DNA of 64,000 nucleotides from Ramlibacter tataouinensis (GTDB lineage Bacteria; Pseudomonadota; Gammaproteobacteria; Burkholderiales; Burkholderiaceae_C): the NCBI RefSeq assembly GCF_027941915.1, contig NZ_CP116009.1:4340001-4404000 (forward strand), given 5' to 3'. The position numbers and the translations under genes were made by a program. Shown in pieces: positions 39,536 to 48,711 of this stretch (the stretch's first letter is position 1; the number at the start of each line of letters is the position of its first letter). Below the pieces are notes generated by a model. The model saw only the letters and a program-made list of their open reading frames with translations, was not told the DNA's origin and ran no database searches.

Positions 39536-41875
39536 TTGCACAGCGCCACCCCACCCACCGAACCGATCCACGTCAACGAGGCGCAGGCGCGCCGCATCGT
39601 GCTGGTGCAGGCGCTGGACGCGGCGGATCCGCACGGCAAGCTGGTCGGTGCGGCCGAGCGCGAGCAGGCCGACCGCGAGGCGCTGGCCGCCACTGGCGAT
39701 CCGGCGCGCGGCGAGGCGCTCGACGCCAGGGCCTGGGTGCTGGAGCGGGCGAGCCGCCTGGCCGGCCTGCTGGAGCACCGGCAGCCGCGGCTGGCGGCCC
39801 TGCAGCGGCCGCCCCACTGGATGGCGTGGCTGGCCTGGGGGCTGCCCATGCTGGCGCTGGTGGCCGGCGGGCTGATCGAACGGATCGACAACCCCAAGCA
39901 GGTCAACCTGCTGTCGCCGCCGTTGCTGGCCTTCCTGCTGTGGAACCTGGCGGTCTACCTGTTCATCGCCGTCGCGGCCTTCTGGCCGCCCCGCGCTGCC
40001 GCCGGGCCGGGGCGCTGGGCGCGCCACCTCGAGGCACTGGCGGAACGCCCGCGCGGCGGCGTGGCGCAGCAGGTGGCCAACCGGTTCCGGCTGCAGTGGT
40101 GGCGCGTGGCCGGCGCGCTGGAGGGCCAGCGCTGGCGCCGCATCCTGCACACCTCGGCGGCGGCGTGGGCCGTCGGCGTCGCGGCCTCGATCGCCCTTGG
40201 CGGGCTGGTGCGCGAGTACCGCATCGGCTGGGAGAGCACGCTGCTGGAGCTGCCGCAGGTGCATGCCTTCCTGCAGTTCCTGTTCGCGCCGGTGGTCGCC
40301 GTCACCGGCATGGAGCCGTTCAGCCTGGACGAACTGGCGCGGCTGCACTTCGGCTCGGGCGAGGGCGTGGGCCGGGCCGAGGCCCGGCGCTGGGTGTTCC
40401 TCTACATGGGCCTGCTGGGCCTGCTGGTCGTGCTGCCGCGCGCCTTGCTGGCCCTGTGGGCGGCGCTGCGGCAACGCTGGCTGGCGGGCTCGATCGCGCT
40501 GGACCTGGGCGATGCCTACTTCACGCCGCTGCTGGGGCGGGTGCGGCCGGCGCGCGTGCTGCTGGCGATCGGCCGGGCCGCGGCCGATGGCGCGGATCCC
40601 CTGCAAACCATCCTGCGCCAGGCCTCCGGCGGCGTCCTGCCGGCGCGTCCCGGCGAGCCGTTCACCCTGTTCACCAGCGCGCGCGGCGACAGCCTGCAAT
40701 GCGTCGTGCTGCCGGTCGGGCAGGCGGCGCCAATGGCGGTGCGCGCCGAGCCTCCCGCGGGCCGCTGGCCGGCATGGCTGCCGCTGGGCCGGCGCCCGCA
40801 GGCGCCGCTGGCCGTGGCGGGCGCGACCGACACGCTGCGCGCCGACGTGCTGCTGCTGGCCTGTTCGTCGCAGGACCCGCCGGACGCCTGGAGCGGGCTG
40901 CTGCAACAGGGCGCCTGGCCCGCGCTGCTGCTGGCCGGCGCGGGTTGCGAGTCGGCCTGTGCCGCGCTGCTGCGGCGCGCGCCGGCCGGCGGCGAGACCC
41001 TGCCGCTGGCGGCGCTGCCGACCTGGCGCGAGGACAGCCGGCTGCGCGCCGCCATCGAGCGCCTGCTGCCGCCGTACAAGGCGGCCGGCGCGCAGCGCCT
41101 GTGGTCGGTCTGGGAGGAACGCGCCCATGCCCGCCATGTCGAGTCGATGCGGCTGCTGGCCGCGGAAGTGGCGCAGGCGGCGCGCGACAGCGCGGAGCTG
41201 AACACCCGGCCCACCGGCATGCGCCAGCTGGTGGTGCGCGAGGAGCGCGAAGCCGGCCAGGCGGCCCGGCGGCAAGCCATGGCCGCGCTGCTGGGGCGCG
41301 TGCGCGAGCGCCAGGCCGGCGGCGACGCGCGACTGCGCGCGTTGCACGGGGTGGAGGGCGGGGGCGGGTCGCCGCTCGAGGCGCACGACCTGCCGGAGCG
41401 GTTCCGCATCGAGCAATCGGTGCACGAGCCCCAGGCCGGGCTGGCCGGGGCGGCGAGCGGCGCCGCGATGGGGGCCGCGGTCGACCTGATGACCGGCGGC
41501 CTCACGCTCGGCGCGGCGAGCGCGCTCGGCGCACTGGTGGGCGGCGGCGCCGCGCTGGTGGCGGCCGCCTGGAAGAACCGGGGCTCGCAGACGCCGGGCG
41601 GGTCCAGCGTGGCGCTGAGCGACGAGATGCTGCAGGCGCTGGTGGCCGCGGTGCTGCTGCGCTACCTGGACGCAGCGCACCGCGGCCGCGCCCTCGCCGA
41701 GCCTGACTTGTGGCGGACGAGGGCCGAGGCCGCGGTCACCGGTGAGCTGGCGGCGCTGCAGGCGCTCTGGCCACGGCTGCGAACCGAGGCCGCCGAGGGG
41801 GACGCCGTGGCGTCCCTCGCGAACTTGCTGGAGCGGCTCAGCCTGCGGGTGCTGGGCGAGCTGGGTGGCGGCTGA
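39536..41875 (+). CDS. Membrane protein: DUF2868 region joined to a DUF3482-like C-terminus
   Basis: A 779-residue protein. Residues about 10-320 look like DUF2868, with four hydrophobic segments (near 86-105, 115-140, 200-222 and 280-300). The C-terminal third (from about 500) resembles the end of DUF3482 proteins: a charged helix (RHVESMRLLAAEVAQAARDS) and a Gly/Ala-rich membrane-like stretch (GAASGAAMGAAVDLMTGG). DUF3482 proteins are normally separate GTPases encoded next to DUF2868, yet no P-loop is visible here. The fold assignment is from memory and moderate. The TTG start is set by the -10 box. Function unknown. Confidence 0.7.
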   Translation: MHSATPPTEPIHVNEAQARRIVLVQALDAADPHGKLVGAAEREQADREALAATGDPARGEALDARAWVLERASRLAGLLEHRQPRLAALQRPPHWMAWLAWGLPMLALVAGGLIERIDNPKQVNLLSPPLLAFLLWNLAVYLFIAVAAFWPPRAAAGPGRWARHLEALAERPRGGVAQQVANRFRLQWWRVAGALEGQRWRRILHTSAAAWAVGVAASIALGGLVREYRIGWESTLLELPQVHAFLQFLFAPVVAVTGMEPFSLDELARLHFGSGEGVGRAEARRWVFLYMGLLGLLVVLPRALLALWAALRQRWLAGSIALDLGDAYFTPLLGRVRPARVLLAIGRAAADGADPLQTILRQASGGVLPARPGEPFTLFTSARGDSLQCVVLPVGQAAPMAVRAEPPAGRWPAWLPLGRRPQAPLAVAGATDTLRADVLLLACSSQDPPDAWSGLLQQGAWPALLLAGAGCESACAALLRRAPAGGETLPLAALPTWREDSRLRAAIERLLPPYKAAGAQRLWSVWEERAHARHVESMRLLAAEVAQAARDSAELNTRPTGMRQLVVREEREAGQAARRQAMAALLGRVRERQAGGDARLRALHGVEGGGGSPLEAHDLPERFRIEQSVHEPQAGLAGAASGAAMGAAVDLMTGGLTLGAASALGALVGGGAALVAAAWKNRGSQTPGGSSVALSDEMLQALVAAVLLRYLDAAHRGRALAEPDLWRTRAEAAVTGELAALQALWPRLRTEAAEGDAVASLANLLERLSLRVLGELGGG

Positions 41876-41884
41876 CGCCGGCCG

Positions 41885-42070
41885 TCACGGCTTGCGCACG
41901 ATCTGGTCGACGCCTTCCTTCACGTCGCCGACCTTCTTCTGCACCTTGCCCTGCTGTTCGCGGGCATGCCCCTTGGCCTCCTGCTCGCGGTCGCCGGTCG
42001 CCCGGCCGAGCCGTTCCTGGGCCTCGCCGGCGACTTCCTTCAGCTTGCCCTTGACCTGGTCCTTCTTCAT
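41885..42070 (-). CDS. CsbD family stress protein
   Basis: A 61-residue, strongly hydrophilic protein of the CsbD type (MKKDQVKGKLKEVAGEAQER), with the repeated Gly/Glu/Lys pattern of the family. CsbD proteins are induced by general stress in several bacteria; their molecular role is unknown. AAGGAG precedes the ATG. Its stop is 9 nt from the convergent DUF2868 stop. The upstream region holds GTAGGCC/GGCCTAC inverted repeats. Confidence 0.88.
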   Translation of the reverse strand: MKKDQVKGKLKEVAGEAQERLGRATGDREQEAKGHAREQQGKVQKKVGDVKEGVDQIVRKP

Positions 42071-42104
42071 CTCGAACTCCTTGGTGAATGAGGATGCGCA
42101 CAAG

Positions 42105-42168
42105 GTAGGCCGCAGCGCGCGCGCTGCAAGCAAGAACAGGGCGGACGAACGCGTCCGTGCAGGCCTAC
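42105..42168. promoter_or_regulatory. GTAGGCC ... GGCCTAC inverted repeat upstream of csbD
   Basis: GTAGGCC at 42105-42111 and its exact complement GGCCTAC at 42162-42168 flank the csbD promoter region, 50 bp apart. Between them lies a GC-rich self-complementary GCAGCGCGCGCGCTGC. It belongs to a group of GTAGG(A/C)C sites seen upstream of stress-type genes. Confidence 0.4.
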
Positions 42169-42177
42169 ACGATCCGC

Positions 42178-42996
42178 TCAGCGGGGGCTGCCCGCTTCCA
42201 CCGTTTCCCGGATCCAGCGCACCGCCTCCTCGGCCGAGGCCATGGGCGCCCCCAGGTGGTCGGCGCGCGGCTCGTACAGGCGGTTGGCCGGGTGCGGCGG
42301 CAGGCCTTGCCACAGTTCGCGCCTGACCTTGCGCAGGTTGGCCAGGTCGCGTGTCGGCACCACCAGCAGCACCGGCGTGCCCGGCCGCAGGCGGCGCCAC
42401 ACGGCCTGCCAGTTCATCGCGCCGTCCGGGTCGAACCAGCTCACGTAGGCCGAGGGCACGGCTTGCGGCAGGTCGTAGCGCGCGGGGCTGACCACGTCGG
42501 AGTCCTGCAGCAGCGTGGGCTCGTTGCCGCGGCCGGCCGCCACCAGCCCGCGCGCCTTGGCGAGCTGGTCGTCCAGCGGCTTCATGTCGGCGCCGCCGTT
42601 CGGCGCGATCGCCACCAGCGCATCGACCGGCAGCCGCCCGGCCATGTGGGCGGCGAAAAAGCCGCCGAGGCTGAAGCCGGCCAGCACCAGCCGGGTCGCG
42701 CCTTCGCGGCGCAGCGCGTCCAGCGCGTCCTGCACGATGCGCTCGGCCGCCGCCACCGGCTGGCTGAAGGCGCGCGGGCCGCCATAGGGCAGGTCGGGCG
42801 TGCGCACCCGCCAGCCGGCGTCGCGCAGCCGGGCGGCCAGCGGCGCCATGCTCTGGCCATCGGCGCCGATGCCGTGCAGCAGCACGATGCCGATGCGGTG
42901 CGCGGGACCGGCGGCAGCGGGCGGCTGCGCCGGCGCGGCCCTCGCGCGGCCGAACAGGCTGGAAAGCAACAGGGCGGTCAGGGTGCGGCGGGACAT
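42178..42996 (-). CDS. Exported alpha/beta hydrolase (dienelactone-hydrolase-like)
   Basis: A 272-residue hydrolase with a signal peptide beginning MSRRTLTALLLSS. The oxyanion region is LLHGIGADGQSM, and the nucleophile elbow is GFSLGG with Ser109. A C-terminal RADHLGAP supplies a candidate His. It is probably periplasmic. The ATG at 42996 is chosen because it starts the signal peptide; the frame extends a further 21 residues to 43059. The substrate cannot be read. Confidence 0.85.
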   Translation of the reverse strand: MSRRTLTALLLSSLFGRARAAPAQPPAAAGPAHRIGIVLLHGIGADGQSMAPLAARLRDAGWRVRTPDLPYGGPRAFSQPVAAAERIVQDALDALRREGATRLVLAGFSLGGFFAAHMAGRLPVDALVAIAPNGGADMKPLDDQLAKARGLVAAGRGNEPTLLQDSDVVSPARYDLPQAVPSAYVSWFDPDGAMNWQAVWRRLRPGTPVLLVVPTRDLANLRKVRRELWQGLPPHPANRLYEPRADHLGAPMASAEEAVRWIRETVEAGSPR

Positions 42997-43120
42997 GTCC
43001 ACGGTTCGGATTCCGGCAACGGGGCGCAGCGCGAAGACCGACAGCGCGCCGCGGGCCACGCCCCGAACATAAACCGTGCACCCGCCGCGGGGGCCCGCGC
43101 GTGCTGGCCCGTTCGGGCCA

Positions 43121-45382
43121 TCAGGCGTCCAGCTGCAGCCGCCACCACGCCGGCAGCAGCGCGCGCACCTCGGGGCGGGCGAAGCGGTCGTCGATCAGCA
43201 CCACCGTGCCGCGGTCTTCGCGCGTGCGGATCACGCGGCCGGCGGCCTGCACCACCTTGCGCAGGCCGGGGTACAGGTAGGCGTAATCCCAGCCGGCGCC
43301 GAACGCGCGGCCCATGCGCCGGCGCATCTCCTCGTTGACCGGGTTCACCTGCGGCAAGCCCAGCGTGGCGATGAAGGCGCCGACCAGCCGGTCGCCCGGC
43401 AGGTCGATGCCTTCGCCGAAGCTGCCGCCCAGCACCGCGAAACCGAGCGCCCGGCCGCCGGGCACGAAGCGGTCCAGGAACTCGCGCCGCTGCGCTTCGG
43501 GCATGGCCGGCGACTGCTGGAACACCGGCCAGTCCGGCTCGCGCTCGCGCAGCGCCGCCGCCACCCGCGCCATGTAGTCGAAGCTGCTGAAGAAGGCCAG
43601 CCAGTTGCCCGGCTGCGCCCGGTACTGCCGTGCGACCAGCTCGGCGATCGGCGCGACCGAGCGCTCGCGGTCCTGCCAGCGGGTGGAGATGCTGCGCACC
43701 AGCCGCACGTTGAGCTGGTCGGCCGCGAAGGGGGAGTCCACCGCGATCCAGGCCGTCTGCTCCGGCAAGCCGAGCATGTCGCGGTAGAAGCCGTCGGGCG
43801 CCAGCGTCGCCGAGAACAGCACCACCGACTGCGCGTTGCGCACGCGCTCGCCGAGGAAGGGCGCGGGAATCAGGTTGCGGATGCACGGCAGCGCCTGCGG
43901 GCCGCGCGGGCCGGCGCGCAGCGTCACGTCGAACACGGAGTGCTCGCCGAAGCTCTCGGCCAGCCGCAGCATCGCCAGCGCATCGAACCAGAACTGCTGC
44001 AGCTGCGGGGCCGGCTCCTGCGGCGCCTCGGCCAGGTGGTCGGCGATGGCGGCCGAGGCGTTCTGCAGCGCATCGAGCCAGTCGTCGGGCAGCTTCTCGT
44101 GCACCGCGTAGGCCTCCTGCTGCGAGGCGGCGAGCCCGTCCCAGGCGCGCGCCAGCCGGCCCAGCGCGCGCTTGACCTTGGGCGGCGCCTTGGGGCGCAG
44201 CGCATGCAGCGCCGCCGGATCCATCTGCGCCGAGTACATCTCGCGCCCGCGCTCGACCAGGTTGTGCGCCTCGTCCACCAGCAGCGTGGCGCGCCAGCCT
44301 TCCTCCTGCGCCAGCGCGTGCAGCAGCGCCCCGCCGTCGAACCAGTAGTTGTAGTCGCCCACGACCACGTCGGTCCAGCGCGCCAGCTCCTGCGACAGGT
44401 AGTAGGGACAGACCGAATGGGCCAGCGCGACCTCGCGCAGCGGCGCGCGGTCCATGGCGCCGCCAGCCAGCGCGGCGGCCCGCGCCGCCGGCAACCGGTC
44501 GTAGAAGCCCTTGGCCAGCGGGCAGGAGTCGCCGTGGCAGGCCTTGTCCGGGTGCTCGCAGGCCTTGTCGCGTGCCACCAGTTCCAGCACGCGCAGCGGC
44601 GCGCCGGCCGCCGTACCGGTGATGCGCTCGAGCGCGTGCAGCGCCAGCTGCCGCCCGGGCGTCTTGGCGGCCAGGAAGAACAGCTTGTCGATGCGCGCGC
44701 CGGGCAGCGCCTTGAGCACCGGGAACAGCGTGCCCACGGTCTTGCCGATGCCGGTGGGCGCCTGCGCCAGCAGGCAGCGGCCGTGCATCGCGATGCGGTA
44801 GGCGGCTTCGGCCAGTTCGCGCTGCCCGGGCCGGAACGCCTCGTGCGGAAAGGCGAGGGCGGCCATCGCCGCGTCGCGCCCCTCGCGGTGCGCCAGCTCC
44901 TGGTCGGCCCAGTCCAGGAAGCGCGTGCACAGCGCCTCGAAGAACGCGCGCAGCTCCTCGCGCGTGTGGAGCGCCTCGATGCGCGTCTCCTTCTGGCGGC
45001 CGACGTCGTAGTAGACCAGCGCGATCTCCAGCGACTCGATGCCGCGTGCCTCGCACAGCAGCCAGCCGTAGATGCGGGCCTGGGCCCAGTGCAGGTGGCG
45101 GTGGTTGGCCGGCTGGCGCGCCAGGTCGCCGCGGTGGGTCTTGATCTCCTCCAGCCGGTTGCGCGCCGGGTCGTAGCCGTCGGCGCGGCCGCGCACGCGC
45201 AGGCGGCCGAAGCTGCCTTCCAGCGCCAGCTCGCGCTCGTAGCCGGCGCCGCGCGCGCGGGTCACCGCCGCGTGGCCGGCGATGCCCTCCAGCGCCGTCG
45301 GCGCCGGCGTGAAGCGCAGGTCGAGGTCGCCCGCCTTGGCCGTGAACTCGCACAGGGTCCGGACGGCGACGGTGTAGGCCAT
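43121..45382 (-). CDS. DinG/Rad3-like iron-sulfur helicase with N-terminal PD-(D/E)XK-type nuclease-like domain
   Basis: A 753-residue two-part protein. Residues about 40-130 carry GRAD (Asp68) and EEIK (Glu79, Lys81) with a following QARIYGWLL helix, the pattern of a Cas4/RecB-type PD-(D/E)XK nuclease. The rest is an XPD/DinG-type helicase: Walker A APTGIGKT (208-215), cysteines 275, 282, 287 and 325 as iron-sulfur ligands, DEAH (370-373), SATLAP and VQAAGRVIRTRED. It is probably a DNA-repair enzyme able to unwind and possibly cut DNA. It differs from the helicase at the window start, which lacks this domain. Confidence 0.9.
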   Translation of the reverse strand: MAYTVAVRTLCEFTAKAGDLDLRFTPAPTALEGIAGHAAVTRARGAGYERELALEGSFGRLRVRGRADGYDPARNRLEEIKTHRGDLARQPANHRHLHWAQARIYGWLLCEARGIESLEIALVYYDVGRQKETRIEALHTREELRAFFEALCTRFLDWADQELAHREGRDAAMAALAFPHEAFRPGQRELAEAAYRIAMHGRCLLAQAPTGIGKTVGTLFPVLKALPGARIDKLFFLAAKTPGRQLALHALERITGTAAGAPLRVLELVARDKACEHPDKACHGDSCPLAKGFYDRLPAARAAALAGGAMDRAPLREVALAHSVCPYYLSQELARWTDVVVGDYNYWFDGGALLHALAQEEGWRATLLVDEAHNLVERGREMYSAQMDPAALHALRPKAPPKVKRALGRLARAWDGLAASQQEAYAVHEKLPDDWLDALQNASAAIADHLAEAPQEPAPQLQQFWFDALAMLRLAESFGEHSVFDVTLRAGPRGPQALPCIRNLIPAPFLGERVRNAQSVVLFSATLAPDGFYRDMLGLPEQTAWIAVDSPFAADQLNVRLVRSISTRWQDRERSVAPIAELVARQYRAQPGNWLAFFSSFDYMARVAAALREREPDWPVFQQSPAMPEAQRREFLDRFVPGGRALGFAVLGGSFGEGIDLPGDRLVGAFIATLGLPQVNPVNEEMRRRMGRAFGAGWDYAYLYPGLRKVVQAAGRVIRTREDRGTVVLIDDRFARPEVRALLPAWWRLQLDA

Positions 45383-45423
45383 GGCCGTCGATGGTAGCGG
45401 CGCGCTGCTGAACGACCGTCCAC

Positions 45424-45429
45424 TACACT
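45424..45429 (+). promoter_or_regulatory. Putative -10 box of the mrp operon (leaderless)
   Basis: TACACT ends seven bases before the mrpA ATG and 42 bp from the divergent helicase start. There is no Shine-Dalgarno upstream of mrpA, although AGTGGA sits immediately before the ATG. Confidence 0.45.
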
Positions 45430-45436
45430 CGAGTGG

Positions 45437-48367
45437 ATGTCCTTGGGGTGGGTGCTTCTTCTTCCGTTCGTTGGCAGCGCGCTGGCTGCCGTGCTGCCCA
45501 CGCGCGCCCGCAACCAGGAGTCGCTGCTGGCCGCCGTCGTCGCGCTCGCCACGGCGGTGCCGCTCGCGCTGCTGTTTCCCGACGTGGCCGGTGGCGGGGT
45601 GGTCAGCCAGCGCATCGAGTGGCTGCCCAGCCTCGGGCTGGACCTGCTGATCCGCGTCGACGGCTTCGCCTGGATGTTCGCGATGCTGGTCACGGTGATC
45701 GGCGCGCTGGTGGTGGTCTATGCGCGCTACTACCTGTCGGCCGACGATCCGGCGGCGCGCTTCTATTCACTGCTGCTCGGCTTCATGGGCTCCATGCTCG
45801 GCGTGGTGCTCTCGGGCAACCTGATCCAGCTGGTGGTGTTCTGGGAGCTCACCAGCCTGTTCTCGTTCCTGCTGATCGGCTACTGGCACCACCGCAAGGA
45901 GGCGCGGCGCGGCGCGCGCATCGCCTTCGTGGTCACCGCCACCGGCGGGCTGGCGCTGCTGGCCGGCGTGATGCTGATCGGGCACATCGTCGGCAGCTAC
46001 GAGCTCGACGCGGTGCTGCTGGCCGGCGAGCGCATCCGCGGCCACGAGTTCTACCCCTATGCGGTCGTGCTGGTGCTGCTGGGCGCGCTGACCAAGAGCG
46101 CGCAGTTCCCCTTCCACTTCTGGCTGCCGCATGCGATGGCGGCGCCCACGCCAGTGTCGGCCTACCTGCACTCGGCCACCATGGTGAAGGCCGGCGTGTT
46201 CCTGATGGCGCGGCTGTGGCCGGTGCTGGCCGGCACCGACGCCTGGTTCTGGATCGTCGGCGGTGCCGGCGTCACCAGCCTGCTGCTGGGCGCCTACGCC
46301 GCCATGTTCCAGAACGACCTGAAGGGACTGCTGGCCTACTCCACCATCAGCCACCTCGGGCTGATCACCCTGCTGCTGGGCCTGAACAGCCCGCTGGCGG
46401 CGGTGGCGGCGGTGTTCCACATGATGAACCATGCGACCTTCAAGGCGTCGCTGTTCATGGCGGTGGGCATCATCGACCACGAGACCGGCACCCGTGACAT
46501 GCGCCGGCTCGACGGCCTGTACCGCTACATGCCGAGCACCGCCCGGCTGGCCATGGTGGCCTGCGCCGCCATGGCCGGCGTGCCGCTGCTCAACGGCTTC
46601 CTGTCCAAGGAGATGTTCTTTGCCGAGACCGTGTTCGTCCAGGGCCAGCCCTGGCTCGAGCACGGGCTGCCGATCGTCGCCACGCTGTACGGCATCTTCG
46701 CCGTCGTCTATTCGCTGCGCTTCGGCCACGACGTGTTCTTCGGCCCGCCGCCGGTCAACTGCCCGCGGGTGCCGGAAGAGCCGGTGCGCTGGATGCGCGC
46801 GCCGATCGCCTTGCTGGTGCTGGCCTGCCTGCTGGTGGGCATCGTGCCCAACTGGGCGATCGGCGACGTGCTGCGCGCCGCCGCCGATCCGGTGGTGGGC
46901 GGCAAGCTGCCGGCCTTCAGCCTGGCGATCTGGCACGGCTTCACCACGCCGCTGGCGATGAGCCTGCTGGCCCTGCTGGGCGGGATGCTGCTGTACCGGG
47001 TGTTCGGCGAGCGCCTCAAGCAGCGCACCGCGCGCAGCACGCCGCTGATCGGCGCGCTCGACGGCAAGCGCCTGTTCGAGGTGGTGCTGGCCCAGCTCAC
47101 CCGCGCGGCGCGGCGCTCGATGCGCATCACCAGCAGCCCCCACCTGCAGACCCAGGTGCTGTGGATGCTGGTGATCGCCGGCGCCGCCGGCCTCGGCTCG
47201 ACGCTGCTGGTGCCGCTGGAGTGGGGCCAGCGCGAGCGGGTGCCGGCCACGCCGGAGTTCGTGCTGCTGTGGGCCGTCGGGGCCGCCGCCGCCGTGGGGG
47301 CCGCCTGGCAGGCCAAGTTCCACCGGCTGGTGGCGCTGATCCTGCTCAGCCTGGTGGGCATCGTGCTGTGCCTGACCTTTGCCTGGTTCTCGGCGCCCGA
47401 CCTGGCGCTGACCCAGCTGGCGGTGGAAGCGGTCACCGCCGTGCTGTTCCTGCTCGGCCTGCGCTGGATGCCCAAGCGGATCGCGCAGGACGACCCCAGC
47501 ACCCGCCTGCGCGCGCAGTGGCGGCGCCGGCGCGACTTCGTGCTGGCGGTGCTGGCCGGCGCCGGGTTGGCGGCGCTGTCGTACGCGATGCTCACGCGCA
47601 GCGCGCCGCAGAGCATCTCGCCGTTCTTCCTGGACAAGGCGCTGCCCGAGGGCGGCGGCACCAACGTGGTCAACGTGATGCTGGTGGACTTCCGCGCCTT
47701 CGACACGCTGGGCGAGATCACCGTGCTGGGCATCGTCGGCCTGACCGTGTTCGCGCTGCTGCGCCGGTTCCGGCCGCCGCGCGAGGTGATCGAGCTGCCG
47801 CCGCAGCAGCGCGCCTTGCGCGGGGTGCCGTCGACCGACCTGCTGCGGCCGCAGGGCGCGGTTGTGCCGGAGGAGGAAGAGGAAGCGAACCCGCACGGCT
47901 ACATGATGGTGCCGGCGGTGCTGGTGCGGCTGGTGCTGCCGCTCGCCATCGTGGTGGCGGTGCACCTGTTCCTGCGCGGCCACAACCAGCCGGGCGGCGG
48001 CTTCGTCGCCGGCCTGGTGATCGCGATCGCCTTCATCGTCCAGTACATGGTGGGCGGCACCCAGTGGGTGGAAGAGCGGGTCAACCTGCGGCCGCCGCGC
48101 TGGATCGCCTGGGGCCTGGTGCTCGCGGTCGCCACCGGGCTCGGGTCGCTGGCCTTCGACCATCCGTTCCTGACCACGCACACCGCCCACGTCGAGCTGC
48201 CGGTGATCGGCGAGGTGCACTTCCCGAGCGCGACCCTGTTCGACCTCGGCGTGCTGGCGGTGGTGGTCGGCTCGACCCTGCTGATGCTGACGGCGTTGGC
48301 GCACCAGTCGCTGCGTGCCCGGCGCCGTCCGCTGCGCACCGCCGTCAAGGCCGAGGAGGCCGCCTGA
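45437..48367 (+). CDS. mrpA: Mrp-type Na+/H+ antiporter, fused MrpA-MrpB subunit
   Basis: Largest subunit of the multisubunit cation/proton antiporter (Mrp/Mnh/Pha), homologous to respiratory complex I NuoL. The 976-residue membrane protein starts with the NuoL-like proton-channel part (FWELTSLFSFLLIGYWHHRKEA, QFPFHFWLPHAMAAPTPVSAYLHSATMVKAG). It ends with an MrpB-like domain from about residue 810 (FLRGHNQPGGGFVAG). No separate mrpB exists, so this is the fused six-gene type. Its TGA shares a base with the mrpC ATG. Confidence 0.95.
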   Translation: MSLGWVLLLPFVGSALAAVLPTRARNQESLLAAVVALATAVPLALLFPDVAGGGVVSQRIEWLPSLGLDLLIRVDGFAWMFAMLVTVIGALVVVYARYYLSADDPAARFYSLLLGFMGSMLGVVLSGNLIQLVVFWELTSLFSFLLIGYWHHRKEARRGARIAFVVTATGGLALLAGVMLIGHIVGSYELDAVLLAGERIRGHEFYPYAVVLVLLGALTKSAQFPFHFWLPHAMAAPTPVSAYLHSATMVKAGVFLMARLWPVLAGTDAWFWIVGGAGVTSLLLGAYAAMFQNDLKGLLAYSTISHLGLITLLLGLNSPLAAVAAVFHMMNHATFKASLFMAVGIIDHETGTRDMRRLDGLYRYMPSTARLAMVACAAMAGVPLLNGFLSKEMFFAETVFVQGQPWLEHGLPIVATLYGIFAVVYSLRFGHDVFFGPPPVNCPRVPEEPVRWMRAPIALLVLACLLVGIVPNWAIGDVLRAAADPVVGGKLPAFSLAIWHGFTTPLAMSLLALLGGMLLYRVFGERLKQRTARSTPLIGALDGKRLFEVVLAQLTRAARRSMRITSSPHLQTQVLWMLVIAGAAGLGSTLLVPLEWGQRERVPATPEFVLLWAVGAAAAVGAAWQAKFHRLVALILLSLVGIVLCLTFAWFSAPDLALTQLAVEAVTAVLFLLGLRWMPKRIAQDDPSTRLRAQWRRRRDFVLAVLAGAGLAALSYAMLTRSAPQSISPFFLDKALPEGGGTNVVNVMLVDFRAFDTLGEITVLGIVGLTVFALLRRFRPPREVIELPPQQRALRGVPSTDLLRPQGAVVPEEEEEANPHGYMMVPAVLVRLVLPLAIVVAVHLFLRGHNQPGGGFVAGLVIAIAFIVQYMVGGTQWVEERVNLRPPRWIAWGLVLAVATGLGSLAFDHPFLTTHTAHVELPVIGEVHFPSATLFDLGVLAVVVGSTLLMLTALAHQSLRARRRPLRTAVKAEEAA

Positions 48368-48711
48368 TGGAAGTCGTGGTCTCGCTCGCCATCGGGGTGC
48401 TGGTCTCGGCCGGGGTCTGGCTGGTGCTGCGGCCGCGCAGCTACCAGGTGCTGATCGGCCTGTCGCTGCTGTCCTATGCCACCAACCTGTTCATCTTCGC
48501 GGTGGGCAGCCTGTCCGAGGCCAACGAGCCGATCGTCAAGCCCGGGCTGGCGGCCGACCTGGTCAACTACACCGATCCCCTGCCGCAGTCGCTGGTGCTC
48601 ACCGCCATCGTGATCGGCTTCGCCACCACCGCGCTGTTCCTGGTGGTGCTGCTGGCGCTGCGCGGCCTGACGGACACCGACCACGTGGACGGGCAGGAGG
48701 AGCGGCCATGA
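48367..48711 (+). CDS. mrpC: Mrp antiporter subunit C
   Basis: NuoK-like small membrane subunit, 114 aa, three transmembrane helices. The typical IGLSLLSYATNLFIFAVG and DPLPQSLVLTAIVIGFATTA motifs place it firmly as MrpC. It overlaps mrpA by 1 bp and mrpD by 4 bp. Confidence 0.95.
   Translation: MEVVVSLAIGVLVSAGVWLVLRPRSYQVLIGLSLLSYATNLFIFAVGSLSEANEPIVKPGLAADLVNYTDPLPQSLVLTAIVIGFATTALFLVVLLALRGLTDTDHVDGQEERP

Noticed and set aside
36983..41680. A 1565-codon open frame on the minus strand, and several similar long minus-strand frames
   Set aside because: They lie opposite well-supported genes and have Arg/Gln/Ala-rich, non-domain sequence. In DNA this GC-rich, stop codons are rare in antisense frames, so length means little.
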